From assembly GCF_045277565.1 (NCBI RefSeq), contig NZ_CP123586.1, positions 1-64,000 of the forward strand: a stretch of DNA of 64,000 nt. Direction: 5' to 3'. The translations under genes and the position numbers were made by a program. The notes under the pieces were generated by a model. The model did no database searches and had not been told where the DNA came from. It saw only the letters and a program-made list of their open reading frames with translations. This document shows, piece after piece, positions 42,073-52,847 of the stretch; the stretch's first letter is position 1; every line of letters starts with the position of its first letter. Origin of the DNA: Aliisedimentitalea scapharcae. Lineage in GTDB: Bacteria > Pseudomonadota > Alphaproteobacteria > Rhodobacterales > Rhodobacteraceae.

Positions 42073-43413
42073 CTAGTAACCGAACACACGCGGTAGCCAG
42101 AGTGAGATTTCAGGGAAGAAGGCGATGATGAAGATCGCGATCGTGTTGATAAAGGCAAAGGGCAGCGCCCGTAGCGAGATCTCTTCGATCGAGATTTTTG
42201 AAATCCCCGAGGCGATGAACAGGTTTTCACCCAGCGGCGGTGTCTGGAAACCAATGCCCAGGGTACAGACCATCACCACACCAAAGTGGATCGGGTCGAT
42301 GCCCACGCTATACGCAACCGGCAACATCACAGGAACCAGGATCAGGATGGTGGCCAGGGTCTCCATGAACATGCCGACGAACAGCAGGAAGAAAATGACC
42401 AGTGTCCAGATCACATAGATGTTGTCGGTGAATGACAGCATGCCTTCGGCAATCACGGCAGGAATCTGGTTTTCGACCAACAGGCGCCCGAACACGGTTG
42501 CAGTAAACATGATCAACAGCACACGGCCGGTCAGCCAGGTCGTGGTTTCCAGCGCTTCGAACAGCTTTTTCCAGGACAGTTCGCGATAGATGAGCGCCCC
42601 GACGATCAACGTGTAAAAGATCGCCACAATTGCGGCTTCGGTTGGGGTGAAGAAACCCGAATAGATACCGCCCAGGATCACGATCGGGGCCATCAGTGCC
42701 CAGAAACCGCGATATAATTCACACCAGATCTGGCGCGCAGACCAACCTTCGGTGGTGCCTCTGTAGTTGTTCTTTTTTGACAGGATATAATTCATGAACA
42801 ACAGGCTGCCAGCGATCAGAAAGGCGGGCATGAAACCGGCGATGAATAGTTTGGGGATCGAAACGGTCTGGAACTGACCGTGTTCGGCAACCGCTTCGGG
42901 CGGAGCAGGCATACCCAAGGCCGCGATGCCAAAGATGATCAGCGGGATCGACGGCGGGATTACAATGCCCAGACCACCGGATGAGGCGGTAATTGCCGAG
43001 GCATAGCCGCGGGAGTAACCACGTTCAATCATCGCCGGGATCATCAGCATCCCGACAGCAGCGGTGGTCGCCGGACCCGAGCCCGAGATCGCGCCAAAGA
43101 ATAGACACGCCATGACAGTTGCGGCGGACATGCCACCGGTGAACGGCCCGGCAAAGCTTTCGGCGACACTGATCAGGCGGCGCGACAGGCCCGAGGCCTC
43201 CATTAGCGCCCCGGCCAGAATGAACGCAGGCAGCGCCATCAGCGGGAAAGAGCCAACTGAAGTAAAGGCGATCTGGACAAATTTGATTGGGTTTTCATCC
43301 AGAAAGATGAAGGTGATCAGGGTCGAAACCCCCAGCGCCACGGTGATCGGGGCGCCTATGAACAACAGCAGCAGAAAGCCGCCAAACAGCAGTGGGATGA
43401 TTTCGGAGCCCAT
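42073..43413 (-). CDS. tauM: TRAP transporter large permease (probable taurine uptake)
   Basis: A 446-residue DctM-type permease with about 12 membrane segments. Typical stretches are GGFLLLLFIGAPITVALGV, ITASSGGLGIVIPPSIPLII and FFTPTEAAIVAIFYTLIVG. Overlaps the small permease stop by one base. It belongs to the TRAP set upstream of uspA-tauXY-xsc, the TauKLM arrangement known from Rhodobacter. Ligand inferred. Confidence 0.88.
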   Translation of the reverse strand: MGSEIIPLLFGGFLLLLFIGAPITVALGVSTLITFIFLDENPIKFVQIAFTSVGSFPLMALPAFILAGALMEASGLSRRLISVAESFAGPFTGGMSAATVMACLFFGAISGSGPATTAAVGMLMIPAMIERGYSRGYASAITASSGGLGIVIPPSIPLIIFGIAALGMPAPPEAVAEHGQFQTVSIPKLFIAGFMPAFLIAGSLLFMNYILSKKNNYRGTTEGWSARQIWCELYRGFWALMAPIVILGGIYSGFFTPTEAAIVAIFYTLIVGALIYRELSWKKLFEALETTTWLTGRVLLIMFTATVFGRLLVENQIPAVIAEGMLSFTDNIYVIWTLVIFFLLFVGMFMETLATILILVPVMLPVAYSVGIDPIHFGVVMVCTLGIGFQTPPLGENLFIASGISKISIEEISLRALPFAFINTIAIFIIAFFPEISLWLPRVFGY

Positions 43414-43958
43414 TATTTCTCTCCCTTGGCGTCGTCGGTTTCGGCCTTGACGGCGTCCAGATCGATGGAGTCCGGATCAACCATTTGTTCGTCGAGAATG
43501 ATCTTGCGATAGTTCACCTGCAGCACCCGGATGGTCATCAGGGTGAAAGCGATGGGCAGCACGATATAGACCCAGCTGAGGTGGAACCCCATGGTTTGGG
43601 ACGACTGAAAGCGGTTCATCTTGTTAAAGATGAAATCGACCGACAAATAGACGAAATAGACGTTGAAAAAGATCCAGAACAGATCTGCAAAAGCTTCGAT
43701 GTATTTGATCGCCCGCGGCGGCAGAAATTTGAACTGGAACGTCACACGGTTGTGGGCTCCCATCTTGGCCGCATAGCTCGCGCCAAAGAAAACGAACCAG
43801 ACGAACATGTAGATGGACAGTTCTTCGACCCAGGAAAACGAGAACGAAAACAACGTTCTTACGATCACCTGGAGAAACAGCAAGCAAACAAAAATCGCCA
43901 ACAATGTGCGGCAGATGTAGCTTTCGATATTATCAATTATTCCCCAAAATTTGGACAT
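43413..43958 (-). CDS. tauL: TRAP transporter small permease (probable taurine uptake)
   Basis: A 181-residue DctQ-type protein with four membrane segments (about 15-35, 48-66, 85-108, 128-148), including FSFSWVEELSIYMFVWFVFF. A charged C-terminal tail of about 25 residues is longer than in HpsL. Partner of TauM. Confidence 0.87.
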   Translation of the reverse strand: MSKFWGIIDNIESYICRTLLAIFVCLLFLQVIVRTLFSFSFSWVEELSIYMFVWFVFFGASYAAKMGAHNRVTFQFKFLPPRAIKYIEAFADLFWIFFNVYFVYLSVDFIFNKMNRFQSSQTMGFHLSWVYIVLPIAFTLMTIRVLQVNYRKIILDEQMVDPDSIDLDAVKAETDDAKGEK

Positions 43959-43978
43959 TTACCCCTCCCTCCTTTGAT

Positions 43979-44003
43979 AGGGGAGAGCCGCCGGCTCTCC
44001 CCT
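43979..44003 (-). other. Intercistronic hairpin between TRAP binding protein and permease genes
   Basis: AGGGGAGAGCCG (43979-43990) and CGGCTCTCCCCT (43992-44003) are perfect 12-base complements around a single base, in the 63-base gap between tauK and tauL. Its position matches the hairpin in the hps operon and suggests differential expression of the binding protein. Confidence 0.65.
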
Positions 44004-44021
44004 GTTTCATTCAATTCGGGA

Positions 44022-45038
44022 TCACTGGGAAACCGGGTCGCGGCCAATGGCGGCCAGAACGGCGTTCAGTTTTTCAACACCGCCGATGCTTTCGTAGAAC
44101 TTGGGCCAGACAGCTGCAGTCGCCAGGTCTATGAATTCCTGTTCATTGTTCTCAGGAACAGAGATTGTCATGCCTTTTTCGACCAGAAGCTCTTTGATTT
44201 CAGCTTCTTTGTCCCGCAGGAACTGAGCAGACGCCGCTGTCGCAGCCTTGCCTGCTTCCAGAATGATTTCCTGGTCAGCCGCAGACAGCTCCTGGAAAAC
44301 CTGCTCGGAAACGATGAGAGGTTCGATCGAGAAGATGTAACGGATCTCAGTTACATAGTTCTGAACTTCGTAGAATTTCATCGCATTGATGGTGGTGTAG
44401 GGGTTGTCCTGACCGTCGACAACTTTGGTTTGCAGGCCGGCAAAGGTTTCCGACCACGCCATTGGGGTCGGGCTGATGCCCCAGGATTTGTAGGTGTCGA
44501 TCATGATTTCGTTCTTGGGAACGCGGATCACGAGACCCTGCAGGTCTGCCACCGATTCAACCGGCTTTTTCGAATTGGTCAGAACCCGGAAGCCTGTGTA
44601 AGTCCATGCGATGATGCGGACGCCCGCGTCATTGATGGTGTTTTCGGTCAATTCGGCACCAATTGGGCCTTGGGTCAGCGTTTCTGCATCTTCCAGGCTG
44701 AGGATCACATAGGGCAGCGAAAACACACCGACCGTGGGCGAGAAAGGGGTAACATTGTTGATTGCCAGCAACGACATGTCCAGCGTGCCGATGGCTGCGT
44801 CATTGACGGTATCCTGTTCGGAACCCAGCTGACCGTTCAGGAACAAGGTCGCCGTGTGTTTGCCGCCGGACAGCTCTTCGAGGGCTGCTTTGAAACCCAA
44901 ACCCGTGGCTTCCTGGCTGGAGCCGCCGCTGTCACCAACTGCGATTTTGAAGTTTTTTGCTTGTGCAGCTCCGGTAGCGAGCATGGCAGTGACGGAAACG
45001 GCTGCGGTCAGGGTGCAGACCTTCTTGAGAAATGACAT
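44022..45038 (-). CDS. tauK: TRAP substrate-binding protein (probable taurine)
   Basis: A 338-residue DctP-family protein with a Sec signal peptide (about 1-27, ATGAAQAKNF). Mature part starts FKIAVGDSGGSSQEATGLGF; ligand-binding Arg region LQGLVIRVPKNEIMIDTYKS and GISPTPMAWSETFAGLQTK. First gene of the taurine operon with AGGGAGG before the ATG. Divergent from a LysR gene. In contrast to HpsK it is Sec- and not Tat-exported. Ligand inferred from context. Confidence 0.85.
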   Translation of the reverse strand: MSFLKKVCTLTAAVSVTAMLATGAAQAKNFKIAVGDSGGSSQEATGLGFKAALEELSGGKHTATLFLNGQLGSEQDTVNDAAIGTLDMSLLAINNVTPFSPTVGVFSLPYVILSLEDAETLTQGPIGAELTENTINDAGVRIIAWTYTGFRVLTNSKKPVESVADLQGLVIRVPKNEIMIDTYKSWGISPTPMAWSETFAGLQTKVVDGQDNPYTTINAMKFYEVQNYVTEIRYIFSIEPLIVSEQVFQELSAADQEIILEAGKAATAASAQFLRDKEAEIKELLVEKGMTISVPENNEQEFIDLATAAVWPKFYESIGGVEKLNAVLAAIGRDPVSQ

Positions 45039-45143
45039 GGATATCCTCCCTGGTTGTCATTTTTGAAATCTCAAGGTGCGCGCCGGCGCGCCCTCCAGTT
45101 GCGCATCTGCCGGTCCGATTCTGCCTCGGTGGACGTGCTTTAC

Positions 45144-45163
45144 CTTGCGAAATACGTTTCAAG
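45144..45163. promoter_or_regulatory. Candidate LysR operator between tauK and LysR gene
   Basis: CTTGCGAAATACGTTTCAAG is an imperfect dyad (CTTG/CAAG ends, GAAA/TTTC inside) located 47 bases upstream of the LysR start and 106 bases upstream of tauK. Suggested by position and symmetry only. Confidence 0.4.
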
Positions 45164-45209
45164 AATGTAAATTTGTGCGCATAAGGTTTCATAAAATGCG
45201 AACATAGTC

Positions 45210-46130
45210 ATGGCACAGAAACAACTGGTTACAAACATCGGGGACGCGGATCTAAGACTGTTACGGATTTTCAGATCGGTGGTTGAAAGTGGGGGGCTGT
45301 CGGCCGCTGAAACCGAGCTAAATATCGGTAAGTCAACGATATCAAAGCATTTGGCAGACCTGGAATACCGGCTGGACCTGAAGCTGTGCAATCGCGGTCC
45401 CGCGGGGTTTTCGTTGACTGTAGACGGTGAAAAGGTTCTGAAGTCTGCGGAAACCCTTTTGGATTCAGTCCAAAGTTTTCGGGCCGAGGTGAACGAAATT
45501 AAACAGGAACTGGTTGGGACGATCCGCGTCTCTCAGTTTGACCTCTGCGCATCCAATCCCGACGCGAGGCTTGCGTCAGCAATCAACGCGTTCAACACGC
45601 TGGCACCCGAGGTCGAAATTGATCTCTCGGTCGAACCGCCGAATGTCATTGAAACAATGGTTTTCAACGGTGATATCGACATTGGGATCATCGCCAAACA
45701 CCGGGTTTCGTCCAGCCTCAGCTATGTTCCGATTTATGACGAGAACATGTTCTTGTACTGCGGGCGGCTGCACCCGTTTTTTGACCGAGACCAATCCAAC
45801 CTTGCCTTGGACGAAGTTCGTGCGACCAACTACGCGGGGATCAGCGTCAATTCACCGAACTTATTGGTGGGGCAGACGTTGAAATTGCGCCGGTCAGCCA
45901 AGGTGCAATCCGAACATGCGTTGACCATTCTGATCCTGTCCGGGCGATATATCGGTTTCTTGCCTGATCATCTGGCCAGCGGTTTTGAAGCTCAGGGTCT
46001 GATGCGGGCCATTCTACCCGAGCAATTGCACTACAGGGCCGAATTCTCAGCCATTACCAGGCGCAACCCGGATCCAAACAGGATCACCAAGCTGTTTTTG
46101 GAAACATTGGAACGCGAGCACGCGTGTTGA
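45210..46130 (+). CDS. LysR-family regulator of the taurine operon
   Basis: A 306-residue LysR-type regulator. HTH at about 12-75: LRLLRIFRSVVESGGLSAAE, then TELNIGKSTISKHLADLEYR. The effector domain follows. Divergent from tauK with a 171-base gap, so the likely controller of the tau-xsc operon. Many taurine clusters use a GntR/MocR-type TauR instead; none is seen here. It ends before a bidirectional terminator at 46228-46253. Confidence 0.85.
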   Translation: MAQKQLVTNIGDADLRLLRIFRSVVESGGLSAAETELNIGKSTISKHLADLEYRLDLKLCNRGPAGFSLTVDGEKVLKSAETLLDSVQSFRAEVNEIKQELVGTIRVSQFDLCASNPDARLASAINAFNTLAPEVEIDLSVEPPNVIETMVFNGDIDIGIIAKHRVSSSLSYVPIYDENMFLYCGRLHPFFDRDQSNLALDEVRATNYAGISVNSPNLLVGQTLKLRRSAKVQSEHALTILILSGRYIGFLPDHLASGFEAQGLMRAILPEQLHYRAEFSAITRRNPDPNRITKLFLETLEREHAC

Positions 46131-46227
46131 CGAGCAGGCGGGTGATTCCGCCAGCCCTCCGATATTTGGGACATTGTGTTCTCTGACCAGTCAGGCCAGC
46201 AGGATCAGGCAGGCGGTGCCGAATAGC

Positions 46228-46253
46228 AAAACCGGCGCTCTGAGCCGGTTTTT
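46228..46253. terminator. Bidirectional intrinsic terminator
   Basis: AAAACCGGC (46228-46236) and GCCGGTTTT (46244-46252) form a 9-bp stem with a 7-base loop and A/T flanks on both sides, in the gap between the convergent LysR gene and the flavoprotein gene. Confidence 0.75.
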
Positions 46254-46360
46254 GACGGCGGCCATCAACACGGCTGCGATACTGTCTTAGCTCCCGCGGC
46301 CAACTGATCTAAATTCTCTGACGATGGGCAATTGGCGCAACCGAGAACTTGTGCCGCGCC

Positions 46361-48775
<2,415 letters not shown>

Positions 48776-48779
48776 TGGA

Positions 48780-51197
48780 TTACCCTCTCAGCTGATCGTT
48801 TTCAGGATCATAGAACGGCAAGCTGGCAACCGTGGCGCGTACGGGTTGGCCCAGGATTTCGATGTGGAACACATCGCCGGGGGTCGCAGGCACTGTAAGA
48901 TATCCCAGAGCAATACGCTTGCCGACCCGAAACCCGGTGCCGCCCGAGCTGACATAGCCCACAGGGGTACCATCGCGACAGATCGGGTCCGACGACAGCG
49001 CATCCGCGCCGTGGCCGTCCAACACGAACGCAGTGAAATGATAGTCTTTGGGTTGGTTCGCTTGCGCAAGAAAGGCGTCGCGCCCGACAAAGCTGTCCTT
49101 CTTCTTGCTGACAAAACGATCCAGGCTGGCATCAAAAGCGGTATATTCGATGCCGAAATCAGCCCCCCAACCGTGATAGCCTTTTTCCAGACGCATCGCG
49201 TTCAACGCATAAGAGCCGAATTCGACCATGCCCTTGTCGGCACCTTGTTCCATGATCGCCGAATAGACAGTAACGAGGTCTTCATTGCGCATGTGCAATT
49301 CCCAACCCAACTCGCCGACATAGGAGACGCGCAACGCAATGACAGGTGCGCCTGCGATGGTGATCTCACGGACGGACATCCAAGGTGCGTTTGCCTTGGA
49401 CAGATCGTCGGTTGTAAGCGGCTGCAGAACATCGCGTGATTTGGGGCCCATGACCATCAAAGCTGCGTCGAAATCTGAGCCTCTGCGCAGGGTGACGCCG
49501 GTCTCCGGCAGGAATTGGGACATCCAATCGTGGTCACGTTGATCGGCCAGCGTTGGCCCGCACAGCAGGTACTTGTTGTCGTCCAAACGGGCAATCGTGG
49601 CTTCGGACCAGATCTTGCCCTTGGGGGTCAACATATAGCTAAGTTTGACCCGGCCCACTGAGGGCATCGCGCCACAGAACACGGTATTCAGGAAATCGGT
49701 CGCACCCGGTCCTTCGACCTCGTATCGGGTGAAACCACCGTGATCCATCACACCGACATTGTCGCGTACGGCCTGACATTCGGTGGCCACAGCATCATGC
49801 CAACACTCGTGATGAAAGCTAAGTGCGCTGTCGTTTTTGATTGTGTCCGTTTCGAACCAGAACGCCCGTTCCCAACCAGCGACCTGTCCGAACACAGCGC
49901 CTTTGGATTTGAGCGTGTCGTAGAGTGGCGTGGTTTGCACTGGCCGCGCAGATTCCCACAGGCGATGCGGGTAGGGGATCGAGTACTGGTTTTCGTAGAG
50001 TTCGCTGGCACGGTTTGCGGTATAGTCGAACGTGGCCCAGTTCTCGTCGAAACGACGCGGGTCCCACATCGACATGTCCCACTCTGTTTCGCCTTCGGTT
50101 ATCCATTCCGTGAGCGTTTTGGCCGCCGCGGCAGAATGCGTAATGCCGACCGGGAAACAGCAGGCATGATAGAAGTTTGGCAACCCAAAAGCAGGACCAC
50201 AAAGCGGAGCGCCATCGGGACTATATGGGATGGGGCCGTTGACGAAACGCCCGACACCGGCCTCGCCCAAAATCGGCACATGGGTCAATGCCGCGTCCAG
50301 AACTTCGGCAATGTCATCTACGCTGTCCGGGTAAAGCTGATTGGCAAAACAATCGGGCATTCCATCCAGCCATGCGGGGCGCCCCGCGTGACCGTAGGAG
50401 CCCAACAGCAACCCATTCCGTTCGCGGCGCAGGTAATACATGATGTCCGGGTCGCGCACGAGCGGGAAGTTGTCTGGGTTGGCCTCCAGTTCCGGCAAGG
50501 CCTCGGTCACCAGATACTGATGTTCCAACGTCACAACAGGCAGTTTTTGCCCAACCATTTCGCCAACAACACGACCGTAATAACCGCCTGCGTTGATAAC
50601 GATGTCGGCGATCACGTCGCCTTTGTCAGTGGTCACCTGCCATTCGCCAGAGGATCGGCGGCTGATGCCCGTGACTTGGGTAAAACGCGCGACCTGAGCA
50701 CCCAGATCCCGCGCACCCTTGGCCAGGGCTTGGGTCAGCTGGCTGGGGTCCACATCGCCTTCGTAGGGGTCGTAAATGCCGCCGATGATGCTATCGCCCG
50801 AGCTGAAATAGGGGTGCATATCGTCCATTTCCTTGGGCGACAGCATGGCCATTTCATAGCCCAACCCCTTGGAAATCCCTGTTAGGTGACGAAAGAAATC
50901 CATCCTTTCGGGGGTGTGCGCGGGCCAGAATGCGCCCGTGTGGCGATACGTGATCGGATAATCGACCTCTTTGTCCAAATCCTTGTAGAGCCGCCAGGCA
51001 TAGTTGCCGGCGCGCATGCCGCCCCAGCTGTTGGCATAGGTCGGAATGTTGCCCGCCGCGTGCCATGTCGATCCCGAGGTCAGTTCGTTCTTTTCGATTA
51101 GCAGCGTATCGGTCACGCCCGCCTTGGCCAGATGATACAGGGTCGACACGCCAACCGCGCCGCCACCAATGATCACTACTTTTGCTTGGGTCTTCAT
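48780..51197 (-). CDS. Dimethylglycine/sarcosine dehydrogenase-like flavoprotein with GcvT domain (copy B)
   Basis: 805 residues with the same layout as copy A: FAD motif VVIIGGGAVGVSTLYHLA, LTSGSTWHAAGN (His46 for covalent FAD), linker, GcvT domain with VGVMDHGGFTRYEVEG and RVSYVGELGWELHMRNED, and C-terminal barrel ending IALGYLTVPATPGDVF. The stop is 4 bases before copy A and its start is 4 bases after the MttB-like stop, so the three genes form one tight operon. Two non-identical copies suggest two successive N-demethylations or a heteromer. Both would feed C1 units to tetrahydrofolate. Confidence 0.85.
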   Translation of the reverse strand: MKTQAKVVIIGGGAVGVSTLYHLAKAGVTDTLLIEKNELTSGSTWHAAGNIPTYANSWGGMRAGNYAWRLYKDLDKEVDYPITYRHTGAFWPAHTPERMDFFRHLTGISKGLGYEMAMLSPKEMDDMHPYFSSGDSIIGGIYDPYEGDVDPSQLTQALAKGARDLGAQVARFTQVTGISRRSSGEWQVTTDKGDVIADIVINAGGYYGRVVGEMVGQKLPVVTLEHQYLVTEALPELEANPDNFPLVRDPDIMYYLRRERNGLLLGSYGHAGRPAWLDGMPDCFANQLYPDSVDDIAEVLDAALTHVPILGEAGVGRFVNGPIPYSPDGAPLCGPAFGLPNFYHACCFPVGITHSAAAAKTLTEWITEGETEWDMSMWDPRRFDENWATFDYTANRASELYENQYSIPYPHRLWESARPVQTTPLYDTLKSKGAVFGQVAGWERAFWFETDTIKNDSALSFHHECWHDAVATECQAVRDNVGVMDHGGFTRYEVEGPGATDFLNTVFCGAMPSVGRVKLSYMLTPKGKIWSEATIARLDDNKYLLCGPTLADQRDHDWMSQFLPETGVTLRRGSDFDAALMVMGPKSRDVLQPLTTDDLSKANAPWMSVREITIAGAPVIALRVSYVGELGWELHMRNEDLVTVYSAIMEQGADKGMVEFGSYALNAMRLEKGYHGWGADFGIEYTAFDASLDRFVSKKKDSFVGRDAFLAQANQPKDYHFTAFVLDGHGADALSSDPICRDGTPVGYVSSGGTGFRVGKRIALGYLTVPATPGDVFHIEILGQPVRATVASLPFYDPENDQLRG

Positions 51198-51201
51198 GAG
51201 T

Positions 51202-52698
51202 TCAGGCTTTCAGATGAATAGGCAAACGCGCGCGCAACGCGGCTTCGATTTCTGCAGAAAGATGGTCAGGGGCGGGCAGGGCGTCGATTTCGGCGGCCCG
51301 GATGATCGCTTTGTCCCAGATGGTCTGAGCGCCACTTTCCAACCAATCATTAACGCTTTGGCGATCGCCTATGGACGGATAAACATATTCCTTGGTCATC
51401 AAGTCCAACGTTTGCGCAGTCCCAAGAAAGTGACCTTCGCCGGTGACGACCTGTTCAATCATATCCAGATCAATGGCACCGTCGAACATTTCGACCCCGC
51501 GTACGGATCGAAGGATCGCGCCGCACATATCGTCGTCGATCACCAAAGCCTCTTTGCTGGCGGCCATGATGGAGCCCAACATCCCAACGCTGAGATTGAT
51601 CATATCCGCCCCGGCCTGGGCGGCCAAAGCGATGGTATAGCCCTTTTCATAGCCTGATTGGGCGTCTGCGGTTTTGGCGTCGGTCATACCAGCCGAAACG
51701 GTTGATGGAATGCCAAGGTTCAACAGCAATTGTGCCGCTGCGGCATTGGCCACTGCAGCCTCGCCCGAGCCACCCGTCATCGCGCCAGTGCGCAAATCCG
51801 AGATGAACGGCAGAAACGCCAAAATGCACGGGAAACCGGGTTTCATCATGTTGACCAGCACAAGGCCCGCCAGTGATTCGGCCAATCCTTGGGCCAAAGC
51901 ACCTGCCAGGGCGGCAGGGCTGGTTGCGCCTGCTTGGGCAGCCGAGCAGATTTGCAACGGCATTCCCAGACGCACGCATTCGCGCATCACACCACAGGCT
52001 TCCTCCGCCAATGTCAGCGGCGGGACGACGTGACAGATCGAAGCAAAGCAAAACGGTTGTTTGGCAAAAGCCCCTTCGCCGCCCAAAGCCTCGTCAAACA
52101 TTTCGACCACTGGGGTCACGTTCTCCGGTTCGAAAAAGCTGGTGCCAATGGGTTTAGAAGTGGCTTTCATCGCCGTAAAGGCTGTGTTGATGTCCAGCGT
52201 CAGAGGGTCTTCGAGGTCGCGCGCTACAACGGGGCGCAGCGAGTAATGGATGTTGTCGCAGGTGTCGACGATGCGCATTAAATCATAGAGATCGGACAGT
52301 TTGCTGTCGCGGAATTTCCCTGTGCTGGATTCCAGAACCTGAACGGCTGCTCCGCCGGTGCCGATGTGCACGCGGCCGCCGCCGACTTCGATCCCGCGGT
52401 CCCGAATGAAGCCGGGCAATTCAACCCGCTTGCAGGATTTGGCGATCATGTCTTCGACCAAAACCCGCGAGAAGAGCAACCGCCCATCCGCGCGTTCTGT
52501 TGCTCCGTTGTCCAGCGCCAGCGCGCGAATATCAGCAGGGGCGTTTGAAATGCCAATCCGTTCAAGGATCTCAAATGCTGTATCAGTGATGTTTTTCAGA
52601 GATTCCGGGCCCAGCGGCATAAAGCGACCGCCGATTGGTGGTGTGGCGGAAATCTGGGGTTGGCGGGGGGTCCCGCGCTTTGTTCTGGTGCGCCGCAT
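51202..52698 (-). CDS. MttB-family (non-pyrrolysine) trimethylamine/betaine methyltransferase-like protein
   Basis: A 498-residue COG5598-type protein: LKNITDTAFEILERIGISNA at the start, SLRPVVARDLEDPLTLDINT, ICHVVPPLTLAEEACGVMRE, GALTAQ-like AGALAQGLAESLAG and SGYEKGYTIALAAQAGADMI. No in-frame amber codon is present, so it is of the Pyl-less kind whose known members demethylate glycine betaine, proline betaine, carnitine or butyrobetaine to a corrinoid protein. No corrinoid protein gene is in the window. Start 52698 has TGAGGA upstream; an earlier ATG at 52710 is possible. First gene of the operon with the two GcvT flavoproteins, behind the TGAA-N5-TTCA box. Confidence 0.85.
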   Translation of the reverse strand: MRRTRTKRGTPRQPQISATPPIGGRFMPLGPESLKNITDTAFEILERIGISNAPADIRALALDNGATERADGRLLFSRVLVEDMIAKSCKRVELPGFIRDRGIEVGGGRVHIGTGGAAVQVLESSTGKFRDSKLSDLYDLMRIVDTCDNIHYSLRPVVARDLEDPLTLDINTAFTAMKATSKPIGTSFFEPENVTPVVEMFDEALGGEGAFAKQPFCFASICHVVPPLTLAEEACGVMRECVRLGMPLQICSAAQAGATSPAALAGALAQGLAESLAGLVLVNMMKPGFPCILAFLPFISDLRTGAMTGGSGEAAVANAAAAQLLLNLGIPSTVSAGMTDAKTADAQSGYEKGYTIALAAQAGADMINLSVGMLGSIMAASKEALVIDDDMCGAILRSVRGVEMFDGAIDLDMIEQVVTGEGHFLGTAQTLDLMTKEYVYPSIGDRQSVNDWLESGAQTIWDKAIIRAAEIDALPAPDHLSAEIEAALRARLPIHLKA

Positions 52699-52777
52699 CA
52701 GCGTCCTCATCCTTTGGTGTTACCGCATCTTAGGAACGCATATTGATTAGCTCAATTTCATAAGTTTCCAACTTTTG

Positions 52778-52790
52778 TGAAAATTTTTCA
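52778..52790. promoter_or_regulatory. LysR-type box TGAA-N5-TTCA (site 1)
   Basis: TGAAAATTTTTCA, a perfect 6-1-6 palindrome with T-N11-A form, 80 bases upstream of the MttB-like start. The same 13-base pattern recurs at 58960 and 60308. Confidence 0.6.
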
Positions 52791-52811
52791 TCCTAAACTT
52801 CGCGAACTGAC

Positions 52812-52842
52812 AAAAAACCCGGAACAGTCACTGTTCCGGGTT
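52812..52842 (-). terminator. Intrinsic terminator of the ABC transporter operon
   Basis: On the minus strand AACCCGGAACAGT pairs with ACTGTTCCGGGTT (13-bp perfect stem, one-base centre), followed by a T-run. It lies just past the ABC ATPase stop and separates that operon from the MttB-like operon. Confidence 0.9.
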
Positions 52843-52847
52843 CCAAT

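Noticed and set aside
43485..45035. 516-codon open frame on the plus strand
   Set aside because: Runs antisense across tauL and tauK, which have clear family motifs and ribosome-binding sites; its own translation has no recognisable domain.
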